NCBI RefSeq assembly: GCF_029846715.1
Contig: NZ_JARVWW010000010.1
Coordinates: 124,001-188,000, forward strand
Source: Bradyrhizobium nivariense
GTDB taxonomy: Bacteria > Pseudomonadota > Alphaproteobacteria > Rhizobiales > Xanthobacteraceae
DNA: 64,000 nucleotides
Direction: 5' to 3'
The notes beneath the pieces were generated by a model. It worked only from the letters and a program-made list of their open reading frames with translations, ran no database searches and had not been told where the DNA came from. The position numbers and the translations under genes were made by a program. The stretch's first letter is position 1; every line of letters starts with the position of its first letter. Positions 17,504 to 27,381 of the stretch are shown here, in pieces.

Positions 17504-18535
17504 ATGACCATCGCAACAGAACAGCTCCCCGTAGCGCCTGGTCGTCGGACCATACAGCCTTTGTCACAGCTCATTCGCCGCTGGGCCGTCTTCGCTCTTC
17601 TCCTTGGTCTGATCGCCGTCTTCTCGGCTCAGGAGCCGGCCTTCCTGACGCTTCCCAACGTCATGAGCGTTCTCCAGGCCGTCTCGGTGGTGGCAATCAT
17701 CGGCGTCGGTGTGACGATCTCGATCGCGGTGGGAGGCTTCGATCTGTCTGTCGGTGCGATCGCGGCATCGAGCGTCATGGCGGCGAGTTACGCCATGGTC
17801 GTCTGGCACTTCAACGCAGCAGAAACGGTTCTTCTCGTGCTGGCGCTCGGCTTGGCGGTCGGACTTGTCAATGCAACCCTGATCGTCCGCTTCAATGTGC
17901 CCGACCTGCTTGCAACGCTTGCCGTCAATTTTCTCCTGACCGGGCTCCAACTAATCCCCACCGCAGGTCGCTCCATCGCCACCGGTCTCATCCTGCCCGA
18001 CGGCACATCGGCCAACGGCGTGTTCGATTCCACGTTCCTGATCCTCGGGCGCACGCGGCTGTTCGACGTCGTGCCGGTGCCGGTTCTCATCATGCTGACG
18101 GTGGCCGTTGCCGCCGGCATCTTCACTGAACGAACGAGATTTGGCCGGTTGATCTTTGCCGTCGGCGGCAACGAGGTGGCCGCGCGACTTGCCGGCGCAC
18201 GGACCGGACGATTGAAGGTCCTGGCCTACAGCCTGTCGGCGAGCCTCGCCGCGCTCGGCGGCGTCATCGTGGCAGCGCGCGTCGGTCGCGGCGATGTGTC
18301 CTCGGGCGCATCGCTGCTGCTCGATGCCGTCGCAGCGTCCCTGATCGGTTATGCGGTTCTCAACGCGCGGCGCCCGAACGTACTTGGCACGGTCGTTGGT
18401 GCCATCTTCGTCGGTATCCTGCTGAACGGTCTCACCATGCTGAACGTACCCTATTACACGCAGGATTTCGTCAAGGGCGTCGTGCTGGTCGGCGCGCTTG
18501 CACTCACCTACGGCTCCGCCCGACGCGGACGCTGA
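17504..18535 (+). CDS. Sugar ABC transporter permease (RbsC type)
   Basis: A 343-residue inner-membrane permease with about ten hydrophobic segments. Family blocks are VGGFDLSVGAIAASS, TRFGRLIFAVGGNEVAARLAG and a final TLTYGSARR-like tail (ALTYGSARRGR). It is translationally close to the ATPase upstream and the binding proteins downstream. It forms the transmembrane channel of the importer. Confidence 0.92.
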   Translation: MTIATEQLPVAPGRRTIQPLSQLIRRWAVFALLLGLIAVFSAQEPAFLTLPNVMSVLQAVSVVAIIGVGVTISIAVGGFDLSVGAIAASSVMAASYAMVVWHFNAAETVLLVLALGLAVGLVNATLIVRFNVPDLLATLAVNFLLTGLQLIPTAGRSIATGLILPDGTSANGVFDSTFLILGRTRLFDVVPVPVLIMLTVAVAAGIFTERTRFGRLIFAVGGNEVAARLAGARTGRLKVLAYSLSASLAALGGVIVAARVGRGDVSSGASLLLDAVAASLIGYAVLNARRPNVLGTVVGAIFVGILLNGLTMLNVPYYTQDFVKGVVLVGALALTYGSARRGR

Positions 18536-18569
18536 CCTTCAACTCCAAACCAAACCGGGGACTGTTACG

Positions 18570-19604
18570 ATGATTACACGCGAGTTTCGATCCGCTGTCA
18601 TTCTGGCGGCAAGTCTCGCTATCGCTCCCGCGATCGCCGCGGGCATTGCCGGCGCGCCGGCTCCCTTCGACAAAGGCAGCGTAAAGGTGGCGCTCGTCAG
18701 CTACATCTCCAGCGGCGATTTCTTCGAAGCCTATCAATCGGGCGCGCAGGCGCAAGCCAAGAAGATTGACATTGATCTGCGCGTGTTTCCCGGCAAGCAG
18801 GATGCCGCGGAGCAGCGTTCTCAGATTGAGCAGGCGATCAATCTGGGCGTCAAGGCAATCGTGATCGACCACGGTCTGCCGGAATCGCTGAAGGATGTGG
18901 CGCAGAAGGCCATCGACGCCGGCATCAAGGTCGTCGCCTTCGATGTGAACCTCGACAATGCCAAGATTCCGCAAGTGGAACAGAGCGACCATCAGCTCGC
19001 GCGCCTTGCCCTCGAACAGGCACTGAAGGAGAACGGCGAAAGCTTCAATGCCGGCTATGTCTACGTCGCCGGTTTCGCGCCGCTCGACCGACGCCACGAG
19101 GTGTGGGAGGAGTTCGAGAAGAAATATCCCGGCATCAAGGAAGCCGCCCGCTTCGGCATCGTCAACGCCACGACGGCGGCCGGTGTCGCCGATCAGGCCA
19201 AGGCCGTGCTCCGCGCCCATCCGGAAATCTCGGTCGTGTTTGCGCCCTATGACGAATTCGCACGCGGCGTGAAGCTGGCTGTCAACGAATTGGGACTTCA
19301 GAGCAAGGTGAAGATCTACTCTGCCGACGTCTCCACCGCCGACATCCGCGAGATCATCGAACCGAACAGTCCCTGGGTGGCGACGGTGGCGACTAACCCG
19401 GCGGTGGTCGGCGCGGTGTCGATCCGCGCAGCAGCCCTGGCGGTCGCCGGCTCCGATCCCGGCCATGCGATCACGGTGTCTCCCGTGCTGCTGACCCAAA
19501 AGGCGCTCGCCGAAAGCGGCGTGAAAACCGTCGAGGAACTGTCGGCCAAGATTCCAGCTTTCGGCGCCTCAGAGGCCGCTACCGCCGCCTGGATCTCCCA
19601 ATAA
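18570..19604 (+). CDS. Sugar ABC transporter periplasmic substrate-binding protein, copy 1
   Basis: A 344-residue type I (ribose-binding-like) periplasmic protein. The Sec leader runs from MITREFRS through an Ala/Ile-rich core to IAAGIAGAPAPFDKG. Family blocks are NLGVKAIVIDHG, DVAQKAIDAGIKVVAFDVNLD, YVAGFAPLDRR and VFAPYDEFARGVKLA. ATG 18570 gives a normal leader; upstream codons overlap the permease. The next gene is a close tandem paralogue. Confidence 0.9.
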   Translation: MITREFRSAVILAASLAIAPAIAAGIAGAPAPFDKGSVKVALVSYISSGDFFEAYQSGAQAQAKKIDIDLRVFPGKQDAAEQRSQIEQAINLGVKAIVIDHGLPESLKDVAQKAIDAGIKVVAFDVNLDNAKIPQVEQSDHQLARLALEQALKENGESFNAGYVYVAGFAPLDRRHEVWEEFEKKYPGIKEAARFGIVNATTAAGVADQAKAVLRAHPEISVVFAPYDEFARGVKLAVNELGLQSKVKIYSADVSTADIREIIEPNSPWVATVATNPAVVGAVSIRAAALAVAGSDPGHAITVSPVLLTQKALAESGVKTVEELSAKIPAFGASEAATAAWISQ

Positions 19605-19633
19605 CTCTCGTAGCTTCTTAAAGGATACAAACG

Positions 19634-20671
19634 ATGAGCCGACTCAAATCCATTGCCATCACCGGAGCCGCGGTCCTGAGCTTGGCCACGGCCGGGCACG
19701 CCGCCGGATTGTCGGGAGCACCTGCTCCCTTTGATAAGGGCGACGTGAAGATCGCCGTGGTCAATTTCATCGGCGGTGGCGATTGGCTCCAGACCTTCGA
19801 GGCCGGGACCAAGCGGCAGGCCGATGCCCTGAAGGTCGATCTGCGCATCTCGGAAGCCCGCCAGGATCCTGATGCCCAGCGCCGGCTGATCGAGGATGCG
19901 ATCAACCGGAAGGTCGATGGCATCATCATCAACAACGGCAAGCCCGAAGCGCTGAAGGACGTGGCGCAGAAGGCAATCGATGCCGGCATCAAGGTCGTCG
20001 CCCATGACGTGAACCTCGACAATCCGAAGATCCCGCAAGTGGAGCAGAGCGATGCCGAAATGGCGCGCCTTGTCCTGGATCAGGCGATCAAGGAGCAGGG
20101 TCACGGAATCAAGGGCGGCGTCGTCTATGTCGCGGGCTTTGCCCCGCTCGATCGACGCTATGCGGTGTGGAAAGACTTCGGCAAGACGCACGGCCTCGAG
20201 GAACGTGCCGTCTGGGGCGTCGTCAACGACTCCGTGCCGGCTTCCGTCGCGGATCAGACCAAGGCGGTGCTACGCGCACATCCGGAGATCACCGCCGTCT
20301 TCACGCCCTGGGACGAGTTCGCACGCGGCGTGAAACTCGCCATTGACGAATTGGGCGTCGCCGAGAAGGTGAGAGTTTACGGCGTCGACATATCGACCTC
20401 GGACATCCAGGCGATCATCGAGCCGAGGAGCCCGTGGGTGGCGACGGCGGCGACCAATGCCGCCGTGGTCGGCGAAGTCTCGGTGCGCGCGGTCGCACTG
20501 CTGATCGCCGGTCAGGATCCGGGGCACTCCGTGCTGGTCAAGCCCCAGCTCGTGACCCGCGCCGATCTCGTCGAGAAAAACGTCAAGACCATCGAAGAGC
20601 TGGCGGACAAAATTCCAGCTTTCCGAACGAGCGAGGCGGCGACGGCGCCGTGGATTCCGGCGGTCAAATGA
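19634..20671 (+). CDS. Sugar ABC transporter periplasmic substrate-binding protein, copy 2 (tandem paralogue)
   Basis: A 345-residue type I periplasmic binding protein with Sec leader (MSRLKSIAITGAAVLSLATA). It shares long identical runs with the preceding gene, for example the APAPFDKG start, KDVAQKAIDAGIKVVA, KIPQVEQSD and VYVAGFAPLDRR. Ligand-pocket segments differ (INNGKPE against IDHGLPE; FTPWDEF against FAPYDEF), so the copies may bind different sugars. It follows copy 1 by 29 bases and ends the operon. Confidence 0.9.
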   Translation: MSRLKSIAITGAAVLSLATAGHAAGLSGAPAPFDKGDVKIAVVNFIGGGDWLQTFEAGTKRQADALKVDLRISEARQDPDAQRRLIEDAINRKVDGIIINNGKPEALKDVAQKAIDAGIKVVAHDVNLDNPKIPQVEQSDAEMARLVLDQAIKEQGHGIKGGVVYVAGFAPLDRRYAVWKDFGKTHGLEERAVWGVVNDSVPASVADQTKAVLRAHPEITAVFTPWDEFARGVKLAIDELGVAEKVRVYGVDISTSDIQAIIEPRSPWVATAATNAAVVGEVSVRAVALLIAGQDPGHSVLVKPQLVTRADLVEKNVKTIEELADKIPAFRTSEAATAPWIPAVK

Positions 20672-20677
20672 TCGGAA

Positions 20678-20709
20678 GATGACGCGGACGGCTGAACGTC
20701 CGCGTCATC
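20678..20709 (+). terminator. Hairpin terminating the sugar ABC operon
   Basis: A perfect 13-bp inverted repeat (gatgacgcggacg / cgtccgcgtcatc) with a six-base loop starts six bases after the last stop codon. There is no long T run, so intrinsic termination is likely but not certain. Confidence 0.7.
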
Positions 20710-20979
20710 ACAAGCATGGCCAGAATCGGGCACATGTATTCGTTCCGCCACGGCGCCTAGCCCATCGTCTTGCTTGCACGAGATGGAGTTGATAAGAATC
20801 TGTATCTTCAATCTGAAAGAGAGGGGAAGCTGGTGCTCCACCATAGCTTCCAAAATCGAACCCGCGGACCTGTCTCCGCCCCGCGCTTGATCTCGCGGGG
20901 CTGACGGGAGCGCATCGCCGTCTCGTTGTCAGCCTTTCCGGCGCGCCCAGTTGCGCCCTCCTGACACAATGAGACTGCA

Positions 20980-21165
20980 ATGTCCCTTATCGCCATCCAA
21001 GACCTTTCTTTGGCCCGTACTGAGGTTCTTTTCACCGGGGTCTGTTTCACAATCGCCAAGGGAGATCTCCTTGGCCTTGTCGCCGCCAATGGACGCGGCA
21101 AGTCTTCCCTGCTGCGCATCCTGGCGAACGAGGAAGACGCCACGACGGGAAGCGTGACCCGGGCG
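20980..21165 (+). pseudogene. ABC-F ATPase, N-terminal fragment
   Basis: About 62 residues match the start of an ABC-F (Uup/EttA-like) protein: MSLIAIQDLSLAR, then a Walker A-like ANGRGKSSLLRILANEED and TGSVTRAR. Similarity stops there and the frame runs on into unrelated sequence antisense to a phosphatase fragment. The signature, Walker B and second domain are missing, so no function is retained. Confidence 0.65.
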
Positions 21166-21224
21166 CGGCAGACCGGAAGCAAGCGTTCGATTACCCGCGA
21201 CCAGTACGATGCCGTGTTGTCGGT

Positions 21225-21459
21225 CATGATCGATTTCAGCCCGCTCCCCGAGACCAGCCAAGTCACAGGTCTCACGGGCGCGCTGCAGGGGGCTCGTAAA
21301 AATTCGTGCGAACCTCACCTTCGCCAGAATCGGTACCAGATGCCTCGACAGCGTCCGGCCATTCTCCGTGAGCGGAATATCCGTGGTGCCTGTATGCTGC
21401 CCGCTCAGGCTCCAATCCGTCTCACCGTGCCGTACGAGAAAGACCCGCTGAACTGACAT
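21225..21459 (-). pseudogene. Histidine phosphatase (phosphoglycerate mutase-like), N-terminal fragment
   Basis: The first 78 or so residues of a histidine phosphatase: the RHG motif in FLVRHGETDWSLSGQHTG, DIPLTENGR, and FTSPLQRARETCDLAG. Similarity ends near AEID, before the conserved downstream His region. The fragment is antisense to the tail of the frame holding the ABC-F fragment, so two unrelated gene starts are fused head-on. Confidence 0.7.
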
Positions 21460-21765
21460 ATGCCACCGCTCCTTATCCCGTGACTCTAAGCCGACGCTTT
21501 TCGGACACCATGCGTTCTCCTCAAATGCTGACTCACGGGGCCGGCCAAGATACCGTGCCGGGCGAGTGAGTGCTCGCGGGCACGGTGGCTTTCCCCATCA
21601 TCCGCTTGCCGCGCTGGATGTTCAGCGGGGAAGCTTCGCAGGTGCAGGCTCGATCGCGTGGGCGAGGCTCCGATTGCTTGGCCTCTCTACATCATCCTTT
21701 TCGCTCAGGTCTTTCGCGGAGGGAGCGCGGCCGGACGGCAGGTCCGGCGGGATAACATTGTCTTC
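21460..21765. other. Spacer without recognisable gene
   Basis: About 300 bases between the phosphatase fragment and the ROK fragment. Frames are open here but show no family motif. It is probably further degraded sequence. Confidence 0.35.
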
Positions 21766-21966
21766 TGCCCACAACCGAAAACCGCCGCGGAAAGCGTTGG
21801 CATTGTCGCCCCGGCGACAATGCGGCGGCAGCGCTTCGAGCTTGGCGACGTTGCCTCCCCCGATCACCGTATCGTCCGGCTGCAGCGCAGCGATGAGGCG
21901 CTTCACGACATCGATCACGTGCCGCCGCCACTTTGTCTCGCCGTCGCGTTCCAGCGCAGCGCGTCC
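21766..21966 (-). pseudogene. ROK-family glucokinase-like C-terminal fragment
   Basis: About 67 residues match the C-terminus of rhizobial ROK/polyphosphate-glucokinase-like proteins: WRRHVIDVVKRLIAALQPDD, TVIGGGNVAKLEALPPHCR and GDNANAFRGGFRLW. The ATP and sugar-binding N-terminal parts are absent. The open frame continues on both sides without family similarity. Confidence 0.6.
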
Positions 21967-22034
21967 TACGGTCGGCAAGGAAATTCCAACTGGTTGACCA
22001 ATGGACGTCGTAACACGGGAGCGATCGATGCGTC

Positions 22035-22199
22035 TGTGATGATTGAGGCCATGCTGGACGTGCGGCGGGCGCTCTTCGAGGGCTACGAAAGATTGCATCG
22101 CGTGCTGCTTCAGGTGGTTCAGCACGACGCTGTTTGCCGCCGTTTGATGACGGTGCCTGGCGTCGGTCCCGTTGCCGCCCTTTCGTTCAAAGTGGGGGT
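22035..22199 (+). mobile_element. IS110-family transposase fragment
   Basis: About 55 residues match the C-terminal transposase_20 domain of IS110 elements: IEAMLDVRRALFEGYERLHR and CRRLMTVPGVGPVAALSF. The DEDD domain and the end of the protein are missing. No terminal repeats are visible. It marks past insertion or recombination in this patchwork. Confidence 0.65.
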
Positions 22200-22558
22200 A
22201 GGCCATCTCCTATTGCGTGAAGCTCATCAATGCGCAGGCTTTCGTCGTGATCTCTTCGGAGATGGCGACGGATGAACCGAGCGCGCGCACCGTGGTCGAT
22301 GATCCGCGACAGACAAGAGTCCTCTCAGGTCGGGTGCTCCATCCGCGAGCCAGCTATTCGAAAGACCGTCGCATTGTGCTATGCCATGCGACCGAAAAGA
22401 GCCACCTGACCGTGACATGTGTCACTGAGAATGCGCTAGAGACCTCCTGCCCTAACACCTACAAGACGGTCCACACCCAGGACTTCGGCCAAGTTGCCTT
22501 CACGATCGAGGGCCAGCCCGGCTGCCCGATCCAACTCACCAAATACATGGTCTATCAC

Positions 22559-22705
22559 ACCTCTCGGACCGTCATTCTCGCGCAGGCCGTGCTGTTCCGC
22601 GGTGCTGGGCTTGATGTAGTTTGGCCGCAGCTCGCCGCGCTGCTGGTGATCGGAGCGATCCTGTTCTTCTTCTCTTTGCAACGATTCAGGGAGTTCTTGC
22701 GCTAA
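22559..22705 (+). pseudogene. ABC-2 type permease C-terminal fragment
   Basis: The last 48 codons of an open frame resemble the end of ABC-2/YhhJ-type permeases: VLFRGAGLDVVWPQLAALL followed by a hydrophobic helix and FSLQRFREFLR. Upstream codons of the same frame (from about 22217) show no such similarity. Only the final membrane helix survives. Confidence 0.5.
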
Positions 22706-22707
22706 CG

Positions 22708-22741
22708 GACGTTTCCCCCGATGCCATGCCCCGGAAACGTC
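22708..22741. terminator. Bidirectional hairpin between gene remnants
   Basis: A 9-bp inverted repeat (gacgtttcc / ggaaacgtc) with a 16-base loop lies between the end of the ABC-2 permease fragment and the end of a minus-strand FabI/SDR tail. It probably served as a shared terminator for convergent genes. Confidence 0.5.
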
Positions 22742-22822
22742 AATCGATGGTGCGATAACCACCGTCGATATGGAAAATGCCTCCCGTCATTGGCCTTGCG
22801 TCATCGAGGGCAGGGAAAGCCG
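22740..22822 (-). pseudogene. FabI/short-chain dehydrogenase C-terminal tail
   Basis: About 26 codons read ALDDARPMTGGIFHIDGGYR then TID and stop, the typical C-terminus of enoyl-ACP reductase or SDR enzymes (ARxMTG...xxDGGY). Upstream, the sequence switches to a GH65 fragment in another frame. It may be the tail of the same gene whose N-terminus lies at 25130-25391. Confidence 0.45.
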
Positions 22823-22834
22823 TGACCTTTCCAG

Positions 22835-23001
22835 TTCGTCGCGACAGCAATGGGAGCAGTACGCGTCTCCCAGAGGATCTCACGGTCAAGTGTCCCCGAC
22901 TTCAGATTGAGCCGCCGGTCGTAACCCAAGAGGTTCGCATGGGGCAGCCAAAAAGGCTCGTCGTCTACGAAGAGCTTGATAATCTTGCTGTCAGTCACAT
23001 T
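22835..23001 (-). pseudogene. GH65-type phosphorylase N-terminal fragment
   Basis: About 50 residues resemble the N-terminal beta-sandwich of glycoside hydrolase family 65 (trehalose/maltose/kojibiose phosphorylases): FVDDEPFWLPHANLLGYDRR followed by LNLKSGTLDREILWET. The catalytic domain is absent. It abuts the truncated phosphoketolase on the opposite strand. Confidence 0.45.
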
Positions 23002-23047
23002 GCAGATGGTCTGGCCAGTTTTTGCAAAACCGTAAGCGTCTTCTCGC

Positions 23048-25116
23048 TACTCTGAAATCTATCCGGATAAGAGCGAAGACGCGGAAGGAATCCAGAAGTT
23101 CTTCAAGCAGTTCTCGTTTCCCGGCCACATCGGGAGCCACGTCACGCCGGAAACTCCGGGCTCCATCCACGAAGGAGGAGAGCTCGGCTACAGCCTTTCG
23201 CATGCTTACGGCATGGTGCTCGACAATCCCGACCTGATCGTCGCCTGCGTGGTCGGCGATGGTGAGGCCGAGACCGGGCCGCTGGCCACCGCGTGGCATT
23301 CCAACAAGTTCATCAATCCCGTGCGTGACGGGACTGTGCTGCCGATCCTGAACCTGAATGGCTACAAGATAGCCAATCCGACAATCCTTGCACGTGTCAG
23401 CCACGAGGAGCTGGAAGCGTTGTTTGTCGGATACGGATACATTCCGCATTTCGTTGAAGGTGACGACCCGGTTCTGATGCACCAGAAAATGGCGGCCACG
23501 CTGGAACAGGCCATCGGAGATATCCGTGCTCAGCAGAAAACCGCGCGGGATTCGAACAAGCCCTTCCGCCCGCGGTGGCCGATGATCGTACTGCGATCGC
23601 CCAAGGGATGGACGGGGCCGAAGGAAATAAAGGGACACAAGGTCGAGGGTTCGTGGCGCTCGCACCAGGTGCCCTTTGCCGATGTGCGTGACAATCCGGC
23701 GAACTTGAAACTGCTCGAAGACTGGATGCGCAGCTACAAGCCCGAGGAGTTGTTCGATGCGAACGGCCGGCTCATGCCGGAGCTCAAGGCGCTGGCGCCC
23801 CGCGGGAGCCGACGCATGAGCTCCAACCCGCATGCTAACGGTGGGTTGCTGCGCAAGGACCTCAAGCTACCTGACTTTCGCGAGTATGCGGTGGAGGTAA
23901 CCGCACACGGCACAATCATGCACGAGAACACGAAGCCGCTCGGTGAGTACCTTCGCGACGTGATGAAACATAACCCGACCCGCTTCCGTGTCTTCGGCCC
24001 TGACGAGACCGCCTCGAACCGGCTGCAAGCGCTTTATGAAGCGAGCAAGAAGACCTGGATGGCGGAGACGCTGCCTGAGGACGCCGATGGCGGCGAGCTC
24101 GCGCCCGACGGGCGCGTGATGGAGATGCTGTCGGAGCATACGCTCGTCGGCTGGCTGGAGGGCTATTTGCTCACGGGTCGACATGGATTCTTCCACACAT
24201 ACGAAGCTTTTGCCCATGTCATCGATTCGATGTTCAACCAGCACGCCAAATGGCTGGACATCTCCAAGAACCATGTGGCGTGGCGCGCCCCGGTCGCGTC
24301 GGAAAACATTCTGCTCTCATCGACGGTCTGGCGCCAGGACCACAACGGATTCTCCCATCAGGACCCCGGATTTATTGATCTGGTGACCAACAAGGGGCCG
24401 TCCGTCACACGCGTCTATCTGCCACCCGATGCCAACACCCTGCTATCGGTTGCGGATCATTGCCTGCGCAGCACCGACTACATCAACGTCATCGTCGCCG
24501 ACAAACAAAAGCACCTGCAGTTCACCACCATGGACGAGGCGATCGTCCACTGCACCAAGGGCCTCGGCATCTGGGGGCGTGCAAGCACCGACGCGGGCGA
24601 GGAGCCCGACGTTGTGCTGGCCTCCTGTGGCGACGTGGCGACCATGGAAGCACTGGCCGCGGCCGCCATCTTGCGTGAGCATGTGCCGGATCTGAAGCTG
24701 CGCTTCGTCAATGTCGTGGATCTATTCAGGCTTCAGCCTGCATCCGAGCATCCGCACGGATCGACGGAGCGCGAGTTCGACGGCTTGTTCACTACGGACA
24801 AGCCGATCATCTTTAACTTCCACGGTTATCCCTGGCTCATCCACAAGCTTTCATACCGGTTCAAGGGGCACGAGAACCTGCACGTGCGAGGTTACAAGGA
24901 AAAGGGCAACATCAATACGCCACTTGAGCTGGCGATGCTGAACGACACGTCCCGCTTCCACCTCGTCATCGATGTGATCGATCGAGTGCCGAAGTTGCAC
25001 ACGAAGGCCGCTCACCTCAAGGAGGCCATGAAGAATGCCATCATCGACAATCTCCGCTACGCGCACGAGCACGGCACTGATCGGCGGAGATTGTCAACTG
25101 GACCTGGCCGTACTGA
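23048..25116 (+). pseudogene. xfp: Phosphoketolase (xfp), truncated at the N-terminus and frameshifted at the C-terminus
   Basis: Phosphoketolase cleaves xylulose-5-P or fructose-6-P to acetyl phosphate with thiamine diphosphate. About 689 codons are recognisable from [14 protein letters not shown] onward, including [17 protein letters not shown] and the ThDP motif [19 protein letters not shown]. Full proteins are near 800 residues; the first 100 or so are missing and an in-frame stop lies at 23033-23035. Near 25085 a lost C (gatcggcgg for gatcggccgg) shifts the frame, so the normal end EIVNWTWPY and its TGA at 25114 are read only in another frame. Translation from ATG 23213 would run to 25639. 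Acetate kinase lies nearby, the natural partner. Confidence 0.85.
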
Positions 25117-25129
25117 GTTTTGCCGCGCG

Positions 25130-25391
25130 GGCGCTTCGAGGCGTTCGGAGCACGCCCGCCGATCGACACTTTCGGGAGGCACTCACGTCCAGAGGCATGA
25201 CCATCGACGCTTCGAGTTCGACTGCGAGGGGCTGCAAATGCTTCTTCGCTTTGTCGTTCAAGTAGGTCACGGCCAGATTGGCTCCCAAGGCGCGGAACGC
25301 CTTCGCAGGCGATCGATTGACCGTTGTTGGCGTCCCAACGATCACTCCCTGCTGCCTTTAAGCACGACCTTGGTTTCTGGAGAAATAGCAC
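25130..25391 (-). pseudogene. Enoyl-ACP reductase (FabI-like) N-terminal fragment
   Basis: A minus-strand frame holds [20 protein letters not shown] followed by [14 protein letters not shown], diagnostic of FabI-type enoyl-ACP reductases. The nucleotide-binding GIANxxSIA segment is split by a frameshift (NNGQSIAC is read in another frame). Similarity ends near 25130. The gene is inactive; a candidate tail lies at 22740-22822. Confidence 0.6.
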
Positions 25392-25394
25392 TGG

Positions 25395-26609
25395 TCAGGG
25401 CATCCTCTCCTGCTTTGGTTGCGTTGTTGGCGCGTTTGACAGCAGCGCAACGGTGTGTCGCGCAATCATCAGTTCCTCGTCGGTTGGCAATACGTAAACC
25501 GCGATGCGGCTCTCTGGCCGCGAAATCAAACGTGCGTGTTTCGAATTTGCGCCCGCATCAAGCGAAACTCCAAGCCAGGTCAGCCTTTCGGCGATTGCTG
25601 TCCGAACATGGGCGGAGTTTTCACCAATCCCTGCCGTGAATACGAACGCATCCAACCCGTGCAGCGCAGCGGCCAGCATTCCGGCGTAGAGCCCGATGCG
25701 GTAGGCGAAATGTTCGATCGCAAAAGCCGCATCGGGGTCCTCGCTGATCTCAAGCTGCCGCACGTCGTTGCTGATGCCTGACAGGCCCTTGAGGCCACAC
25801 TCGTGATAGAGGAAGTTCTGAACGTCGGCAGGCGTCATGCCTTTTTCGGACATGAGATACAATATGACGCCCGGATCGATCTGGCCGGACCGCGTGCCCA
25901 TGGGAAGCCCATCAAGAGCCGTGAAGCCCATGGTGCTTTCGATGCTGCGGCCATTGCTGAGGGCGCACATGGAGGCACCGCTGCCGAGATGCGCGACGAT
26001 CACCCGTTTGAATGCAATGTCCGGCGCGACTTGGGGTAGCGCGCTCGCAATATATTCGTAGGAGAGGCCGTGGAAACCGTAGCGCCGGACCCCTTGAGCA
26101 TGCAGATAACGCGGGATCGCATAGTGGTCCGCCTGAGCATCGCGGCTGCGATGAAAGGCGGTATCAAAACACGCGACCTGCGGCATATCCGGAAAGCGAG
26201 CGAGGATTGATCGGATCGCCGCGAGACAATGGGGCTGATGAAGCGGTGCCAGCGAAACGTATCGTTCCAAGCGGGTCAATACGCCGTGATCCACCCGGAC
26301 GGGCTGACCGTAATCCGGACCTCCATGCACGACGCGATGCCCGATGGCGATTGGATCTATGTGAAGCTCATCTCGCAACCATGCGTCTGCCGTCGCAAGC
26401 GCCGTCGGAACATCATGAACGATTTCGCTCTCGTAGACGCGGTCGACCAGCACGGCGTCATCGACGGCGGAGGCGCGCAACCGCGGTCGGCTTCCGACCC
26501 CGTCGAGCTTGCCCTTGATCTGACACTTTAGACTGCCGTCCCGTTCGATCGCGAAGGTCTGAAACTTGACGCTCGATGAGCCTGCATTGACGACAAGAAT
26601 CGTGTCCAT
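25395..26609 (-). CDS. ackA: Acetate kinase
   Basis: A 404-residue acetokinase converting acetyl phosphate and ADP to acetate and ATP. It begins with the phosphate-1 motif [16 protein letters not shown] and carries [52 protein letters not shown] and [12 protein letters not shown] 26609 is chosen over 26618 because the protein family starts at this strand. It would act after phosphoketolase, whose gene next door is broken. The reading frame here is intact. Confidence 0.95.
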   Translation of the reverse strand: MDTILVVNAGSSSVKFQTFAIERDGSLKCQIKGKLDGVGSRPRLRASAVDDAVLVDRVYESEIVHDVPTALATADAWLRDELHIDPIAIGHRVVHGGPDYGQPVRVDHGVLTRLERYVSLAPLHQPHCLAAIRSILARFPDMPQVACFDTAFHRSRDAQADHYAIPRYLHAQGVRRYGFHGLSYEYIASALPQVAPDIAFKRVIVAHLGSGASMCALSNGRSIESTMGFTALDGLPMGTRSGQIDPGVILYLMSEKGMTPADVQNFLYHECGLKGLSGISNDVRQLEISEDPDAAFAIEHFAYRIGLYAGMLAAALHGLDAFVFTAGIGENSAHVRTAIAERLTWLGVSLDAGANSKHARLISRPESRIAVYVLPTDEELMIARHTVALLSNAPTTQPKQERMP

Positions 26610-27381
26610 GGCAGTCACGCGGCTGGAATGACTTGGGCGCGGCGGCGGGCATCGGCTTAGAGGCGGAGGAGCCCCTCTTGATGCGGTAGTTCAATACGAA
26701 CCATTTTGAACAGAGAGACCCGCAAATTCTGCGCGCAACGAATTGCGATTGCAAGTGAGCGACGTCATTGACGATGTGACACGGATGATCTGACACAGCC
26801 GCAGTGCAACGCATCAATGAATCCCGTGTATTGTAGATGCAATTGAATCGCCTATGTCGAAGGCTTCGTGTCGCGAGACGAGGGTTCCTTGTTGTCAAAA
26901 AAGCGCCATCACGTTATAGTAGCATGAAGTTGTCGCGACAACCGCACGACATGAGCGGCCAGGCTGCTGACTAAAGCAGCGTGCAAAGTGTTGCGCGCGT
27001 TTTTGCGGAACCTCGTATGGCGTCGTCGCAGTCGATAGCCACCCATGACATAGCACCGCGCTCGCCGGCACCGCCCCACTTGAGCCCGCGTCTTGCTTCG
27101 AGTTGTCCTGCCCCTGGCAGGAATGTTCCTCTTGGACGATGTCACGCTCGCGCCGCTTGTCAGCAGGGCATTCATCGCGGTCATAGCGATTGTGCCGGCG
27201 CCTTCGAAATCGTCAAGGCCCTCCGGGCCATGAGCGGCCTCTGGGCTCGCGTCCTTCTCTTCGGCCGCGACCTCATACTCAGAGCGTCACGTGGCAGCGC
27301 GTTGCGTCCTGCCAGGCCGGAACGAATGGATGGCGCTGATCGAGCTGGCTATATCGAAACTGCAACAACAGGGTGAATCAG
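26610..27381. other. Intergenic region between ackA and the alcohol dehydrogenase
   Basis: About 770 bases between divergent genes. I see no family motif on either strand, no tRNA and no clear FNR box; it may contain both promoters and degraded coding sequence. Confidence 0.35.

Noticed and set aside
18504..19499. Long open frame on the minus strand opposite the first sugar-binding protein
   Set aside because: His/Arg/Gly-rich composition, no family motif, and fully antisense to a well-supported gene; it is a GC-driven shadow.
27000..27372. Possible coding sequence upstream of the alcohol dehydrogenase
   Set aside because: Open frames exist but show no family signature or ribosome site; coding status cannot be supported.
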